A stretch of DNA of 64,000 nucleotides from Kofleriaceae bacterium (GTDB lineage Bacteria > Myxococcota_A > Polyangia > Haliangiales > Haliangiaceae), in NCBI GenBank assembly GCA_018058095.1, contig JAGPCO010000001.1, positions 108,108-172,107 on the forward strand, written 5' to 3'. Under the pieces are notes generated by a model. The model was given only the letters and a program-made list of their open reading frames with translations, was not told the DNA's origin and did no database searches. The translations under genes and the position numbers were made by a program. Positions within the stretch are counted from its first letter, which is position 1. Each line of letters begins with the position of its first letter. Shown in pieces: positions 35,429 through 43,556 of the stretch.

Positions 35429-35467
35429 CGGCGGCGCGCGCGGCCGGGCTGGGGCAAGCTCGCGTCG

Positions 35468-36559
35468 ATGGCCAAGACGCCCACCCGCAAGCGCGCGCTC
35501 AAGAAGCGCCTGCCCGCCGACTTCAACGAGCTGCTCGACACAGCCGCGACCTCCGGCGACCTGGCGCCGGTGCGCGCGGTGTTCGAGACCTGCGCGGTCG
35601 AGGCCCTCGACTCCCTCAAGCAGACCGCGCTGATGAACCACCGCTGCCCGCCCGAGCTGGCGCGCTGGCTGGTCGCCCATGGCGCCGACGTCTCCGTCGT
35701 CGATGCCTACGGCAATACCGCCTTGCACCACGCCTGCCGGGCCCGCGTCGGCCGGCTCCCGCCGGCGCTGCTGCTCGAGCTCGGCGCCGATCCGCACCGA
35801 CCGAACAAGTCGGGCGACCTACCGTTGCACTGCGCCGCGGACGGCAAGCACCTGGCCGCCGTGCAGGGGTTGCTCGCCGCCGGCGCCGATGTCGCGGCCA
35901 GGAACCAGCGTGGGTTGACGGCGCTGGCGTATGCGCTGCAGCGCGCCTCCAACGTCGATCTGGTCGCGCTGCTGCCGGTGGCCAAGGTGCTGCTCGCCGC
36001 TGGCGCCGAGGTCAACCCGGAGGTCCAGGCCTTCGTCACCACGCTGGCCAAGAACTTCGAGTTCCATCGCGCCGGGTTCGCGGCCAACCTGGTCGAGCAG
36101 ACCAGCGCCGCCGCCCTCGCGCTGTGTGAGCTGTTCGCGGTCACGCCGCCGCCGCGCCGCCAGCTCCACGACGGCAGCTCGGCCATCGTCGTCACCGGGG
36201 CGACCTGGCAGGCGCGCCATCAGGCGCTGTGGCAGCTGCTGGTGCCGTCGTCGGGTCCGGCCGCGACGGTGCAGGGTGAGGTCGTCCGCATCAGCGGGCG
36301 GATCGGCGACGAGCTGCTCCGCAACGGCGGCGTCAACTGGGACGCCGACTACGTCGCCATGGCCGCGGCCCTGCTCGACCACCTCGGCCGTCCCAGCGCG
36401 CTGCCCGGACCCGAGCTGGCCGACCTCGGTCGGATCGTCAGCCGCCTCGGACGCACCAGCTCCGAGGCCGAGCTGGATCGGCTCGCCGAGCTGGCCGTGG
36501 CCTGGGTCGAGCTCAACCCGAACCCCATCGCGCGCGGCCCGGTCGCCTACCGACGCTGA
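35468..36559 (+). CDS. Ankyrin-repeat protein
   Basis: A 363-residue cytoplasmic protein with a basic N-terminus and four to five ankyrin repeats at about 25-200 (VVDAYGNTALHHACRA, PNKSGDLPLHCAADGKHLAAVQ, ARNQRGLTALAYALQ). Residues about 200-363 are a separate mixed domain (SAIVVTGATWQARHQALWQLLVP) that I do not recognise. Ankyrin proteins bind partners; some myxobacterial ones act as immunity-like proteins, but nothing here proves that. Confidence 0.9.
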   Translation: MAKTPTRKRALKKRLPADFNELLDTAATSGDLAPVRAVFETCAVEALDSLKQTALMNHRCPPELARWLVAHGADVSVVDAYGNTALHHACRARVGRLPPALLLELGADPHRPNKSGDLPLHCAADGKHLAAVQGLLAAGADVAARNQRGLTALAYALQRASNVDLVALLPVAKVLLAAGAEVNPEVQAFVTTLAKNFEFHRAGFAANLVEQTSAAALALCELFAVTPPPRRQLHDGSSAIVVTGATWQARHQALWQLLVPSSGPAATVQGEVVRISGRIGDELLRNGGVNWDADYVAMAAALLDHLGRPSALPGPELADLGRIVSRLGRTSSEAELDRLAELAVAWVELNPNPIARGPVAYRR

Positions 36560-36560
36560 C

Positions 36561-36604
36561 CGTCAGCGCCCCGTCAGCGCCCCGTCAGCGCCCCGTCAGC
36601 GCCG
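36561..36604 (+). repeat. 11-bp tandem repeat, four copies
   Basis: CGTCAGCGCCC occurs four times in tandem (the last copy has one change) between convergent genes; the stop codon of the minus-strand barrel gene is inside the fourth unit. The unit length is not a multiple of three. Confidence 0.95.
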
Positions 36605-37147
36605 GTACGACAGGCCGAGCGAGGCGCTGCGCTCGCCCAGGGCCGACACGTCGAGGACGACGGTGGCCGGGCCGAAGGTCGCGCTGACCCCGGCGCCGAG
36701 CTGGACGTGGGTGGTGTCGGTGCCGACCACGTCCATGCCGCCGAGCTGCCACAACACCGGACCACCGAAGGCGCGCAGCAGCAGGTACGGGCTGACCGGG
36801 CCGACGGTGCGGCCAGCGGTCGCGCCGACGCGGCCGTCGATGCCGACCAGGGTCTCACCGGCGCCGCCGCCGTCGGCCTGGGTCGGCACCCGCGAGGCGC
36901 CGAACGAGCCGGTGCCGGTGACGAACCACGGCGCCCGCTGCCACTGCCGCGACACGCTGGCGGTGGCGACCAGGCCGGGGCCGAGGTCGTGGCCGCCGGC
37001 TGGCTCCTCGAGGCGCCCACCCAGCACGGCGCCGACGGCCAGGCTGGCGCTCCAGCGCGATGGCCAGGCGATGCCGGCGCTGGCGGTGATGGCGTACTGT
37101 TCGAGCGTGAGCTCACGATCGCCTTCGAACCGCAGCGTGGTCGACAT
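36596..37147 (-). CDS. Outer-membrane barrel-like protein, detached from its signal peptide
   Basis: This reading frame encodes 183 residues of beta-strand pattern (SAGIAWPSRWSASLAVGAVLGG, SPYLLLRAFGGPVLW, GAGVSATFGPATVVLDVSAL) ending in SLGLSYRR, as in small outer-membrane barrels. It has no leader of its own. In the same frame, from 37321 to 37238, lies a perfect signal peptide, cut off by a TGA at 37235-37237. The natural gene was therefore 36596-37321 (241 codons plus stop), and the visible ORF is only a downstream re-start or a relic. If the TGA is real, the barrel cannot be exported by the usual route. Confidence 0.7.
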   Translation of the reverse strand: MSTTLRFEGDRELTLEQYAITASAGIAWPSRWSASLAVGAVLGGRLEEPAGGHDLGPGLVATASVSRQWQRAPWFVTGTGSFGASRVPTQADGGGAGETLVGIDGRVGATAGRTVGPVSPYLLLRAFGGPVLWQLGGMDVVGTDTTHVQLGAGVSATFGPATVVLDVSALGERSASLGLSYRR

Positions 37148-37234
37148 GGCCCCGGCCGAGACGCCGACCAGGTACGCCGGCGTGGTCGGCGGCGTCCCTT
37201 CACAACCCGTCGGACCGACGGGCGCGCCGATGCC

Positions 37235-37321
37235 TCAAGCCTCGGCCCGGCGCGGCGCGATCGGCCCGAGCGTGACAGCGGAAGCGACGAGCGCAGCGAT
37301 CACCGGAGCGGAGCGCGTCAT
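37235..37321 (-). pseudogene. Signal-peptide ORF ended by in-frame TGA
   Basis: The ATG at 37321 starts 28 codons, MTRSAPVIAALVASAVTL then GPIAPRRAEA: a basic start, hydrophobic core and AEA cleavage site. The TGA at 37235-37237 falls immediately after the cleavage site, and the frame continues open into the barrel protein. The ATG is only 15 bp from the divergent ATG of the TlpA gene. Confidence 0.75.
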
Positions 37322-37336
37322 GGCCGGCAGGATCGG

Positions 37337-37876
37337 ATGACGAGCCGGCGGATGCAAGGGCCGCGGGGCCGCGCCGGCGCGGCCGCCCTGCTGCTGGTGG
37401 TCGGCTGCGGCGGCGCCGGGCCGGCCGCGGTGGCCGTCACGGCGGTCCCGGCGGCGATCGCGTCGCCCGCGCCGGCGCTGGTGCTGCCGCTGCAGTCGGG
37501 CCAGCCGTGGTCGCTGGCCGACGCTGCTGGCCGGGTCACCGTGCTCGACGTGTGGGCGACCTACTGCACGCCGTGCCGGGCCTCCTTCCCCAAGCTCGAT
37601 CGGCTGGCCGCCGACCGCCCCGACGTCGTCGTGGTCGGGGTCTCGGTCGACGAGGACGACGCCGCGGTGACGCGTTTCCTGGCCGAGGTGCCGGCCGGCT
37701 TCCTCATCGCCCGCGATCGCACGCTGTCGGTGCAGGAGCCGCCGTGGTCGGTCGCCAAGCTGCCGACGCTGATCGTGCTCGACCGCCAGGGCCGCGTCCG
37801 CTTCCGCGCCGACGAGCTGGCCGAGGCCGCGTACGACCAGGTGCCCGCGCTGGTCGACGCCCTGCGCGCCGAGTGA
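37337..37876 (+). CDS. TlpA-like thioredoxin-fold lipoprotein
   Basis: A 179-residue lipoprotein with lipobox VVGC (Cys24), a Pro/Ala spacer and a TlpA/ResA-like thioredoxin domain. The redox site WATYCTPCRASFPKLD has Cys77 and Cys80; the cis-Pro is in AKLPTLIVLDRQGRV. Such proteins reduce disulfides outside the cytoplasm, for example in cytochrome c maturation. No cytochrome genes are nearby. The gene is divergent from the split barrel gene. Confidence 0.93.
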   Translation: MTSRRMQGPRGRAGAAALLLVVGCGGAGPAAVAVTAVPAAIASPAPALVLPLQSGQPWSLADAAGRVTVLDVWATYCTPCRASFPKLDRLAADRPDVVVVGVSVDEDDAAVTRFLAEVPAGFLIARDRTLSVQEPPWSVAKLPTLIVLDRQGRVRFRADELAEAAYDQVPALVDALRAE

Positions 37877-37882
37877 GCGCCG

Positions 37883-38614
37883 CTACTCCTTGGCGCCCAC
37901 CCCGAGCCCCGGCCGGAGCGTGCCGAGCGCACGCTGCTCCTGGGCCTCGCTGAAGCGGGTGGTGAGCAACGGCACGTGGTCGCGCATCAGCAGGGTGATG
38001 CGGAACAGCTCCTCCATCACGTCGACCACCCGGTCGCGGTAGCTCGACGGCTTCATCCGGCCGCCGGCGTCGAACTGCTCGAACGCCTTGGGCACCGACG
38101 ACTGGTTGGGGATGGTGAACATGCGCATCCACCGGCCGAGCACGCGCAGCTGGTTGACCGCGTTGAACGACTGGCTGCCGCCCGACACCTGCAACACGGC
38201 CAGCGTGCGGCCCTGGGTCGGGCGGACCGCCCCGTCCGACAGCGGCAGCCAGTCGATCTGGTTCTTGAAGGCGGCGGTCATCGCGCCGTGCTGCTCGGGC
38301 GAGACCCAGACGTGGGCCTCCGACCACAGGCTGAGCGCGCGCAGCTCCTGGACCTTGGGCAGGTCGAACGAGCTGCGGTCGAACACCGGCAGGCCACGCG
38401 GATCGTAGGTGCGGACCTCGGCGCCGAAGGCCGTCAGCACGCGGCCGCACTCCTCGGCCAGGTAGCGGCTGAAGCTCTGGTCGCGCAGCGAGCCGTACAG
38501 GATCAACACCCGGGGCGGGTGCGTGCTGGCCGGGCTGGCCGCCAGCGCGGCCAGGGTGTCGGCCACGGAGTGTGGCGGCAGGGTGTGTTCGATCGTGGTG
38601 GGGGCTTCGCTCAT
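37883..38614 (-). CDS. arsH: ArsH-type NADPH-dependent FMN reductase
   Basis: A 243-residue flavoprotein of the ArsH group. Family marks: the flavin-phosphate loop [38 protein letters not shown], and the long helical C-terminal part ([31 protein letters not shown]). ArsH proteins oxidise trivalent organoarsenicals or act as quinone and azo reductases using NADPH. No arsR, arsB or arsC lies nearby, so the gene is orphaned from an arsenic operon; its role may be general redox detoxification. Confidence 0.9.
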   Translation of the reverse strand: MSEAPTTIEHTLPPHSVADTLAALAASPASTHPPRVLILYGSLRDQSFSRYLAEECGRVLTAFGAEVRTYDPRGLPVFDRSSFDLPKVQELRALSLWSEAHVWVSPEQHGAMTAAFKNQIDWLPLSDGAVRPTQGRTLAVLQVSGGSQSFNAVNQLRVLGRWMRMFTIPNQSSVPKAFEQFDAGGRMKPSSYRDRVVDVMEELFRITLLMRDHVPLLTTRFSEAQEQRALGTLRPGLGVGAKE

Positions 38615-38728
38615 CGGGCGCCGCCGGGCGGCGCGGCACGTCTACCGCGCCGGCGCCGGCGCGGCAACCCGGGACCGGCCGTCGCGAGCCCGGCCGGGAA
38701 GATCGGGCCCGGCCTGCGTCGTCCTGCC

Positions 38729-39718
38729 ATGCCCAGCCTCACCCGCGTGCTCTTCGCCTCCCTGCTCGCCGCCGCCGCCGGCGCCGCCGCTTGCAAGAAG
38801 CCGACCGCCAAGGCCAAGGACGACCCGCCGCCTGCGGCCGGGTCGACCACCGACCTCGGCAGCGACCGGTCGATGCAGGTGATGAACGCGTACGTCGAGT
38901 ACTTCAACGACGTCATCGACGTGGTGCCGCGCATGAGCCGCGGCTACTGGGACAAGGCCGGCGAGGCCGGGCTGACCGTCGACGTCATGACCCGCTCGGG
39001 CAACCTGGTGTGCGCCGGCGCCGGCTGGATGAAGCTGCAGCGCGACAAGGCCGGCGACCGGGTCGCCGCGCTCGAGCGGCAGTCGAGCGGCGAGTTCGCG
39101 CGCATGCCCACGCTGGCGCGCGCCATGCTCGACGCCTCGCTGGCCTACGCCACGGTGCGCGACGCCATGTGCGGGTACGTCAAGGGCGGCGGGTACAAGG
39201 CCGACGCCGGCGCCCGCGCCAAGGAGCTGCACGCCGAGATGACCAAGGCGGCGGCGAGCTGGGACGGCGCGGTCGACGCGCTGGCGAGCGAGCTCGAGCG
39301 TATCGAGGACACGCAGAGCCAGGCCGAGCTGGCCCGGCACGAGGCCGACAAGGGTTACGGCTACTGGTTCCGGCTGGCCACCATCCGCAGCAACGAGGCG
39401 CTGCGCCTGCTGCGGCGCGACGCCGTGCGCGGCGAGGCCGGCCTGGCTGCGCTGACCGAGGCGCTGGCGGGGTTCACCTCGTTCGTCGCCAGCAAGGGCG
39501 ACAAGCTACCCGGCTCGTTCGCGGGGTTCGCGACCCAGGTCGAGCGGCTGCAGAAGGCGCTCGGCAAGCTCGGCCCGGCCCTGGCGGCCGCGCGCACGCC
39601 GGTCGCCAAGCGCGGCGTCGTCGAGGACGCGAGCAAGGAGCTGATGTCGATCTACAACACGATGGTCGGCCTGCACAACACGCTGGTCAGCCAGGAGGGC
39701 AACGGCCAGCTGCGCTGA
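38729..39718 (+). CDS. DUF3829-like lipoprotein
   Basis: A 329-residue lipoprotein with lipobox AAAC (MPSLTRV, Ala-rich core), a short charged linker and a mainly helical domain that begins with MNAYVEYFNDVID, matching the start of the YiiG/DUF3829 family. The family is of unknown function. The helices contain a Gly-Tyr-rich stretch DKGYGYWFRLATIRSNEA. The open frame continues far upstream, but the ATG at 38729 begins the leader. Confidence 0.82.
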   Translation: MPSLTRVLFASLLAAAAGAAACKKPTAKAKDDPPPAAGSTTDLGSDRSMQVMNAYVEYFNDVIDVVPRMSRGYWDKAGEAGLTVDVMTRSGNLVCAGAGWMKLQRDKAGDRVAALERQSSGEFARMPTLARAMLDASLAYATVRDAMCGYVKGGGYKADAGARAKELHAEMTKAAASWDGAVDALASELERIEDTQSQAELARHEADKGYGYWFRLATIRSNEALRLLRRDAVRGEAGLAALTEALAGFTSFVASKGDKLPGSFAGFATQVERLQKALGKLGPALAAARTPVAKRGVVEDASKELMSIYNTMVGLHNTLVSQEGNGQLR

Positions 39719-39761
39719 CGCGTTCGCGTCGGCGTGCGCACCGGCGCCACACGCCAGGTCG

Positions 39762-40148
39762 TCACACGTGCTGGTCGACCAGGACCGGGTTGCCGTCGGG
39801 GTCGATCACCAGGAAGCTGGCCGGCCCGGTGGTGCCTGAGTCGGCCCGGGTCACCAGCGTGACGCCGGCGGCCTCGAGCCGTGCCTGCAGCTCGCGCACG
39901 TCGGTGAACGCCGCCTCCGGGTTGCACTGCGCATCCCAGCCCGGGTTGAAGGTGAGCATGTTGCGCTCGAACATCCCCTGGAACAGGCCGATCGTGGTCG
40001 TGCCGTTGCGGAGGATGAGGACGCGCTGCTCGACCTTGCCGCCGACGACGGCGAAGCCGAGCTTGCCGTAGAAATCGCGCGAGGCGGCGAGGTCACGCAC
40101 GGCCAGGCTGATGGAGAAGGCGCCGAGGGGCATCGCGGGTGTGTTCAT
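39762..40148 (-). CDS. VOC-superfamily (glyoxalase-like) protein
   Basis: A 128-residue single VOC domain: [22 protein letters not shown], the middle [16 protein letters not shown], and the end [21 protein letters not shown]. The fold's metal-binding positions are only partly His/Glu, so it may be a dioxygenase, a glyoxalase-like or a binding relative. It is divergent from the AraC-GyrI gene with 27 bp between starts and overlapping promoters, so the regulator may control it. Confidence 0.9.
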   Translation of the reverse strand: MNTPAMPLGAFSISLAVRDLAASRDFYGKLGFAVVGGKVEQRVLILRNGTTTIGLFQGMFERNMLTFNPGWDAQCNPEAAFTDVRELQARLEAAGVTLVTRADSGTTGPASFLVIDPDGNPVLVDQHV

Positions 40149-40157
40149 GGCCGGCCG

Positions 40158-40167
40158 AGGCTACGAT
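40158..40167. promoter_or_regulatory. Overlapping divergent -10-like hexamers
   Basis: TAGCCT (minus, 40158-40163, 9 bases from the VOC ATG) and TACGAT (plus, 40162-40167, 8 bases from the regulator's GTG) share two base pairs, so the two promoters should exclude each other. Confidence 0.5.
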
Positions 40168-40175
40168 GGCGGGCG

Positions 40176-41123
40176 GTGCCGGACTTGCCAGATCTTGCGA
40201 ACCTCGACTACGTCGATCGGGTCAACCGCGCGATCGACCACGTCACGCGCAACCTGTCCGAGCCGCTCCTGCTCGACGACGTGGCCCAGGTCGCGTGCTT
40301 CTCGCCGTACCATTTCCACCGCATCTTCCGCGCGCTCACCGGCGAGACGCTGGCGGCCTTCACCCGGCGCGTGCGCCTCGAGCGCGCGCTGTACCTGCTG
40401 TCGCACACGCCTCGCACCTCCCTGACCGACATCGCCCTGCGCTGCGGCTTCGGCTCCAGCTCGAACTTCTCGCGCACCTTCCGCGCCGTCTACGGGGTGG
40501 CGCCGCGCCGGTTCGACCTGGCGCGCCACCGCGACGAGGGCCGGGCCGCGCTGCAGGCGGCCGTGCCAGGGCCAGCCGGCGCCAGCCTGGCCCGCCTGCC
40601 GCCGGGCCACAACCCCAACGGGTTCGACGTGACGCTGCGGGCGCTACCGGCGCGCCGCGTCGCCTACGTCCGGGTCATGCGGGCCTACGGGCACGGCGTG
40701 CTCGACGCGATCGATCGCCTGCGGGCGTGGGCCCGACCGCGCGGGCTCGAGGGTGGGCAGTGGCTGGGCTACCAGTGGGACGATCCAGAGCTCGTCCCGA
40801 TCGAGCGCTGCCGCTACGACGCCGGGCTCGAGCTGCCGCCCGGCTTCGACGGCGGCGGCGAAGGCGGCGAGGTCAGCATCACGAACTTCCCGGCCATGAC
40901 CGTGGCCGCGCTCGACGTGCGCGGCCCGATCGACCTCGAGCTGCGCGCGCTCGACTGGCTGTTCGCGACCTGGCTGCCGCGCAGCGGGCACGCCCCGGCC
41001 CACCAGCCCTGCTTCGAGGCCTGGCACGGCGCGCCGTTCGCGCACGGCACCTCCCACTTCGAGCTCACGCTGCAGCTCCCGGTCGAGGCGATCGGCCGGC
41101 CCGCCCGTGACCCGCCGTGGTAG
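40176..41123 (+). CDS. AraC regulator fused to GyrI-like effector domain
   Basis: A 315-residue regulator. The N-terminal ~115 residues are an AraC DNA-binding domain (LLLDDVAQVACFSPYHFHRIFRALTGETL and GFGSSSNFSRTFRAVYGVAP). The C-terminal ~150 residues are a GyrI/SbmC-like (Rob/BmrR-type) small-molecule-binding domain (ALPARRVAYVRVMRAYG, FPAMTVAALDVRGPID, HFELTLQLPVE). Proteins of this build, such as Rob or SoxS-like factors, sense toxic compounds. The start is the GTG at 40176. The adjacent VOC gene is a likely target. Confidence 0.93.
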   Translation: MPDLPDLANLDYVDRVNRAIDHVTRNLSEPLLLDDVAQVACFSPYHFHRIFRALTGETLAAFTRRVRLERALYLLSHTPRTSLTDIALRCGFGSSSNFSRTFRAVYGVAPRRFDLARHRDEGRAALQAAVPGPAGASLARLPPGHNPNGFDVTLRALPARRVAYVRVMRAYGHGVLDAIDRLRAWARPRGLEGGQWLGYQWDDPELVPIERCRYDAGLELPPGFDGGGEGGEVSITNFPAMTVAALDVRGPIDLELRALDWLFATWLPRSGHAPAHQPCFEAWHGAPFAHGTSHFELTLQLPVEAIGRPARDPPW

Positions 41124-41127
41124 AACG

Positions 41128-41544
41128 GTGGAGGTGGAGCGCTCGCAGCCTCTTGTCACCGGCGTCGCGAGCGGGGCGCCGACCCGGCGCCGGTTCCTGC
41201 TCGGGCTCGGCGCCGCCGCCAGCGCTGGCTGGGTGCTGGCCGGATGCGGCGGCGGCAGCGGCGATGGTGCCGGCGTCGATGCCGGGCCGACCGGTGCCGA
41301 CGCCGACCTCGGTCCCGACGGGTGGGCGCCCGGCACGCTGTACTTCTACGCCGGGCGCGGCGGCACGGTCGCGCTGGCCAGCAGCCTGCCGAGCGGCGCC
41401 CGCCCCGGCGGCGTGTTCGCGGTCGACCCCGGTGGCGCCGCGCTGCCGGCCGGCATGACGCTGAGCGCCGACGGCACGCTGGCGGTCGGCTCGGCCGCGG
41501 TCGGCACCACCGACGGCGTGATCTTCACCTACGACGAGCCATGA
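41128..41544 (+). CDS. Tat-exported lipoprotein with He_PIG-like Ig domain
   Basis: A 138-residue protein. The leader has a twin-arginine motif (TRRRFLLGLGAAASAG) and then a lipobox LAGC, so it is a Tat-dependent lipoprotein. After a Gly/Asp linker the ~85-residue domain ends LPAGMTLSADGTLAVGSA, the pattern of putative Ig (He_PIG) repeats. Start is uncertain: GTG at 41128 or 41134. It is followed 25 bp later by a LamG-like gene with no leader of its own, so the pair may form one surface complex. Confidence 0.75.
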   Translation: MEVERSQPLVTGVASGAPTRRRFLLGLGAAASAGWVLAGCGGGSGDGAGVDAGPTGADADLGPDGWAPGTLYFYAGRGGTVALASSLPSGARPGGVFAVDPGGAALPAGMTLSADGTLAVGSAAVGTTDGVIFTYDEP

Positions 41545-41569
41545 CGATGACCCTGACCAGGAGCCTGTC

Positions 41570-42529
41570 GTGGCACGACTGACCTCGGCGGCGACCCGCA
41601 TCGTGGTGGAGGCCGAGCCGGTGCTGCCGGCCGACGCCACCTGGATGTACTTCAAGGGCAACGGCCACGAGACCGGCCGCAACGGCGCCTACGACCACGT
41701 CCCGGTCCAGCGCTACTTCTCGATCCCCACCGTCGAGGGCGGCACCGACACCCTGCCGTGGGCGGCCGGGTTCTCGCTGTGCTGGCAGTACGTGCCGGTG
41801 CGCCAGGCCGGCTACTACACGACGTTCTTCTACGCGGCGTCACAGGGCACCGACTTCTACGACCTGCTCGGCGGCAGCGGCTACGTCGGCTGCCACCCGT
41901 ACCCGCACGCCGCCTTCGGCGGTGGAGATGGCGACGACTTCCGGCTGCACAAGTGGGAGATCTCCGTCGACGGTGGCGACCACGTGGGCGAGCTGACGAG
42001 CTACGGGCAGGTCCACACCCAGGCCTTCCGGCTCGGCCCGACTGGCGGCGACGATCGCTCGCCGCTGAGCTTCTACCCGCGGGTGATCGCCGGCGACGTC
42101 GGCGTGCAGCCGGTGATCGAGTACACCCACGCCGGCGCCTACGCCGGCGCGGCGCCGCACCCGTACAAGGCCGTGGTGTTCGGCAACGCGCCGTGGTGGG
42201 CCGCGCACCAGCACGAGCGCCTGTCGGGCTTCGTGCGCCGCCTCAAGATCTTCGCCGGGGCGATGAGCGCGGCCGATCTGCTGGCCGAGGCGCAGAGCGA
42301 CCCGCTGGCGACCGCCGCCGGCGCGGCGCAGATCTGGTGGGGCAAGATCTCGCCGCAGACGCCCGACGACCTGACGTCCGACTTCATCGCCGCCGGCGGC
42401 CTGCGCCGGGTCGGCGCCTGGATCGACGGCGCCCGCTGCGAGATCGTGCGCCACGACGCGCTGGCCGGCCACCACGCCATGCAGAGCGCCGGCACCATCG
42501 GCAACCCGCTGCACCTGGAGCGTGGCTGA
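41570..42529 (+). CDS. Concanavalin/LamG-like protein without signal peptide
   Basis: A 319-residue protein. The strand-rich text with KWEISVDGGDHVG, RLKIFAGAMSAADLL and many aromatics suggests a jelly-roll or concanavalin-like fold. No signal peptide is visible at the GTG start, which is odd for such a domain. It may be a Tat passenger travelling with the preceding twin-arginine lipoprotein, or a cytoplasmic protein. I know no family name for it. Confidence 0.7.
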   Translation: MARLTSAATRIVVEAEPVLPADATWMYFKGNGHETGRNGAYDHVPVQRYFSIPTVEGGTDTLPWAAGFSLCWQYVPVRQAGYYTTFFYAASQGTDFYDLLGGSGYVGCHPYPHAAFGGGDGDDFRLHKWEISVDGGDHVGELTSYGQVHTQAFRLGPTGGDDRSPLSFYPRVIAGDVGVQPVIEYTHAGAYAGAAPHPYKAVVFGNAPWWAAHQHERLSGFVRRLKIFAGAMSAADLLAEAQSDPLATAAGAAQIWWGKISPQTPDDLTSDFIAAGGLRRVGAWIDGARCEIVRHDALAGHHAMQSAGTIGNPLHLERG

Positions 42530-42553
42530 CGCGGCCCAGGCGCGCCGACGGGC

Positions 42554-42800
42554 CTACCAGGTCTCGTCCGGCCCGCAGTGGTACATGTCGAGGTACACGT
42601 CGTACGTCGCCTCCGGACACGTGACGGCGTAGTGATCGATCACGATGGCGTCGCAGCGCCCGCCGACACCGACCGCGCCGACCCGGGCGTCGTGCGCCAC
42701 CTCGGGGGCTGCCGTCGGCGCAGGTCGCGGCCTGCAGCCAGTGCAGCTCGCCGGCCAGCGCACACACCTCGAGCGGCGCCGCCTTGCTCGACTGGACCTG
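42554..42800 (-). pseudogene. Frameshifted C-terminal fragment of an unknown gene
   Basis: The last ~45 codons (RCDAIVIDHYAVTCPEATYD then VYLDMYHCGPDETW) read well in one frame, and the preceding ~30 (KAAPLEVCALAGELHWLQAA) read well in another. The switch is near the GGGGG run at 42704-42708. No start or N-terminal part is found; the piece ends against the next gene's 3' end. It is therefore a truncated, frameshifted remnant, or a sequencing error in a short gene. Confidence 0.6.
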
Positions 42801-42858
42801 ATCGGGCCGGGTCCCCGGCCGGCTGCGCCTGGCGGTCGGGCGGTGAGCGGCGCGGGGC

Positions 42859-43476
42859 TCAGACCCGGCGCCAGTGCATCACCCAGTTGTCGTCCCAGCT
42901 GACGCCACCGTCGCGCGACACCGCCTGGCTCCACCGGCACCGGGTCGGCCCGATCTCGTCCCACTGGCCGCGGTACAGCACCGGCTTTCCATCCTCGACG
43001 TCCTCGGAGATGAACACGCCGACGCCGTCGACGAAGCCGCCCGCGGTGCCTTCCCCGGCGAGGGCGCCGCGCTTGCCGTTGACCCAGTGGTCCTTCCACA
43101 CGCCGGCGGCGCGATCGAGCAGGCGCAGGCCGAGGCCGCTGAAGTCGCGGGCTGGGATCCGCAGCTCCTCGATGCTGCCGGCGCCGCCGAGGATGGTCCA
43201 GCAGGTGGCCTCACCCTCGAACTCGTCCCAGGTGGTCGTCCCGGGCGCGAGCCGACGGTGCTGGATCTTCCAGGTGCCGGCCAGGAAGTCGAAGTCGCCC
43301 GGCTTGCCGGGCGGTGGGGCCGGGCGTGTCGACGACGCCGCGGCGGCGGGCGGCGGCGCGGCGGGCGGGGCGGGAGCCGCGGCCGGCGCGGCGGCCGGGC
43401 CACACCCTGGCGCCAGGGCCACGCTCATCATCGCCGCGGCGCCGCCGGTGAGGACTGCTCTTCGTTGCTCATCCAT
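42859..43476 (-). CDS. DUF1579-like lipoprotein with Tat-like leader
   Basis: A 205-residue protein. The leader has an RR pair (MDEQRRAVLTGG) and lipobox APGC, then a Pro/Ala-rich spacer and a DUF1579-like domain (GDFDFLAGTWKIQHRRL, RGQWDEIGPTRCRWSQAVS, WDDNWVMHWRRV). It starts at the ATG at 43476, which has a clear AAGGAG ribosome site. It faces the WYL regulator gene across the palindrome at 43515 and is the regulator's most likely target. A second DUF1579-like gene is at 32153. Confidence 0.87.
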   Translation of the reverse strand: MDEQRRAVLTGGAAAMMSVALAPGCGPAAAPAAAPAPPAAPPPAAAASSTRPAPPPGKPGDFDFLAGTWKIQHRRLAPGTTTWDEFEGEATCWTILGGAGSIEELRIPARDFSGLGLRLLDRAAGVWKDHWVNGKRGALAGEGTAGGFVDGVGVFISEDVEDGKPVLYRGQWDEIGPTRCRWSQAVSRDGGVSWDDNWVMHWRRV

Positions 43477-43514
43477 GGAGTGCTCCTTGGTGGGGAGCTG
43501 CCACCGTGCCCGCA

Positions 43515-43539
43515 ATACATGTCAGGTCATGACATGTAT
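43515..43539. promoter_or_regulatory. Palindromic operator between DUF1579 and WYL genes
   Basis: ATACATGTCA, a 5-nt spacer, TGACATGTAT: a perfect 10-bp inverted repeat and AT-rich for this genome. It lies 18 bp from the regulator's ATG and 39 bp from the lipoprotein's ATG, so it is the likely site for the WYL/YafY-type protein. Confidence 0.7.
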
Positions 43540-43556
43540 CGAGTTATGGTCGGGTC

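Noticed and set aside
37235..37237. Selenocysteine codon
   Set aside because: The TGA lies directly after a signal-peptide cleavage site in a barrel protein with no redox motif, and no SECIS-like stem was seen after it.
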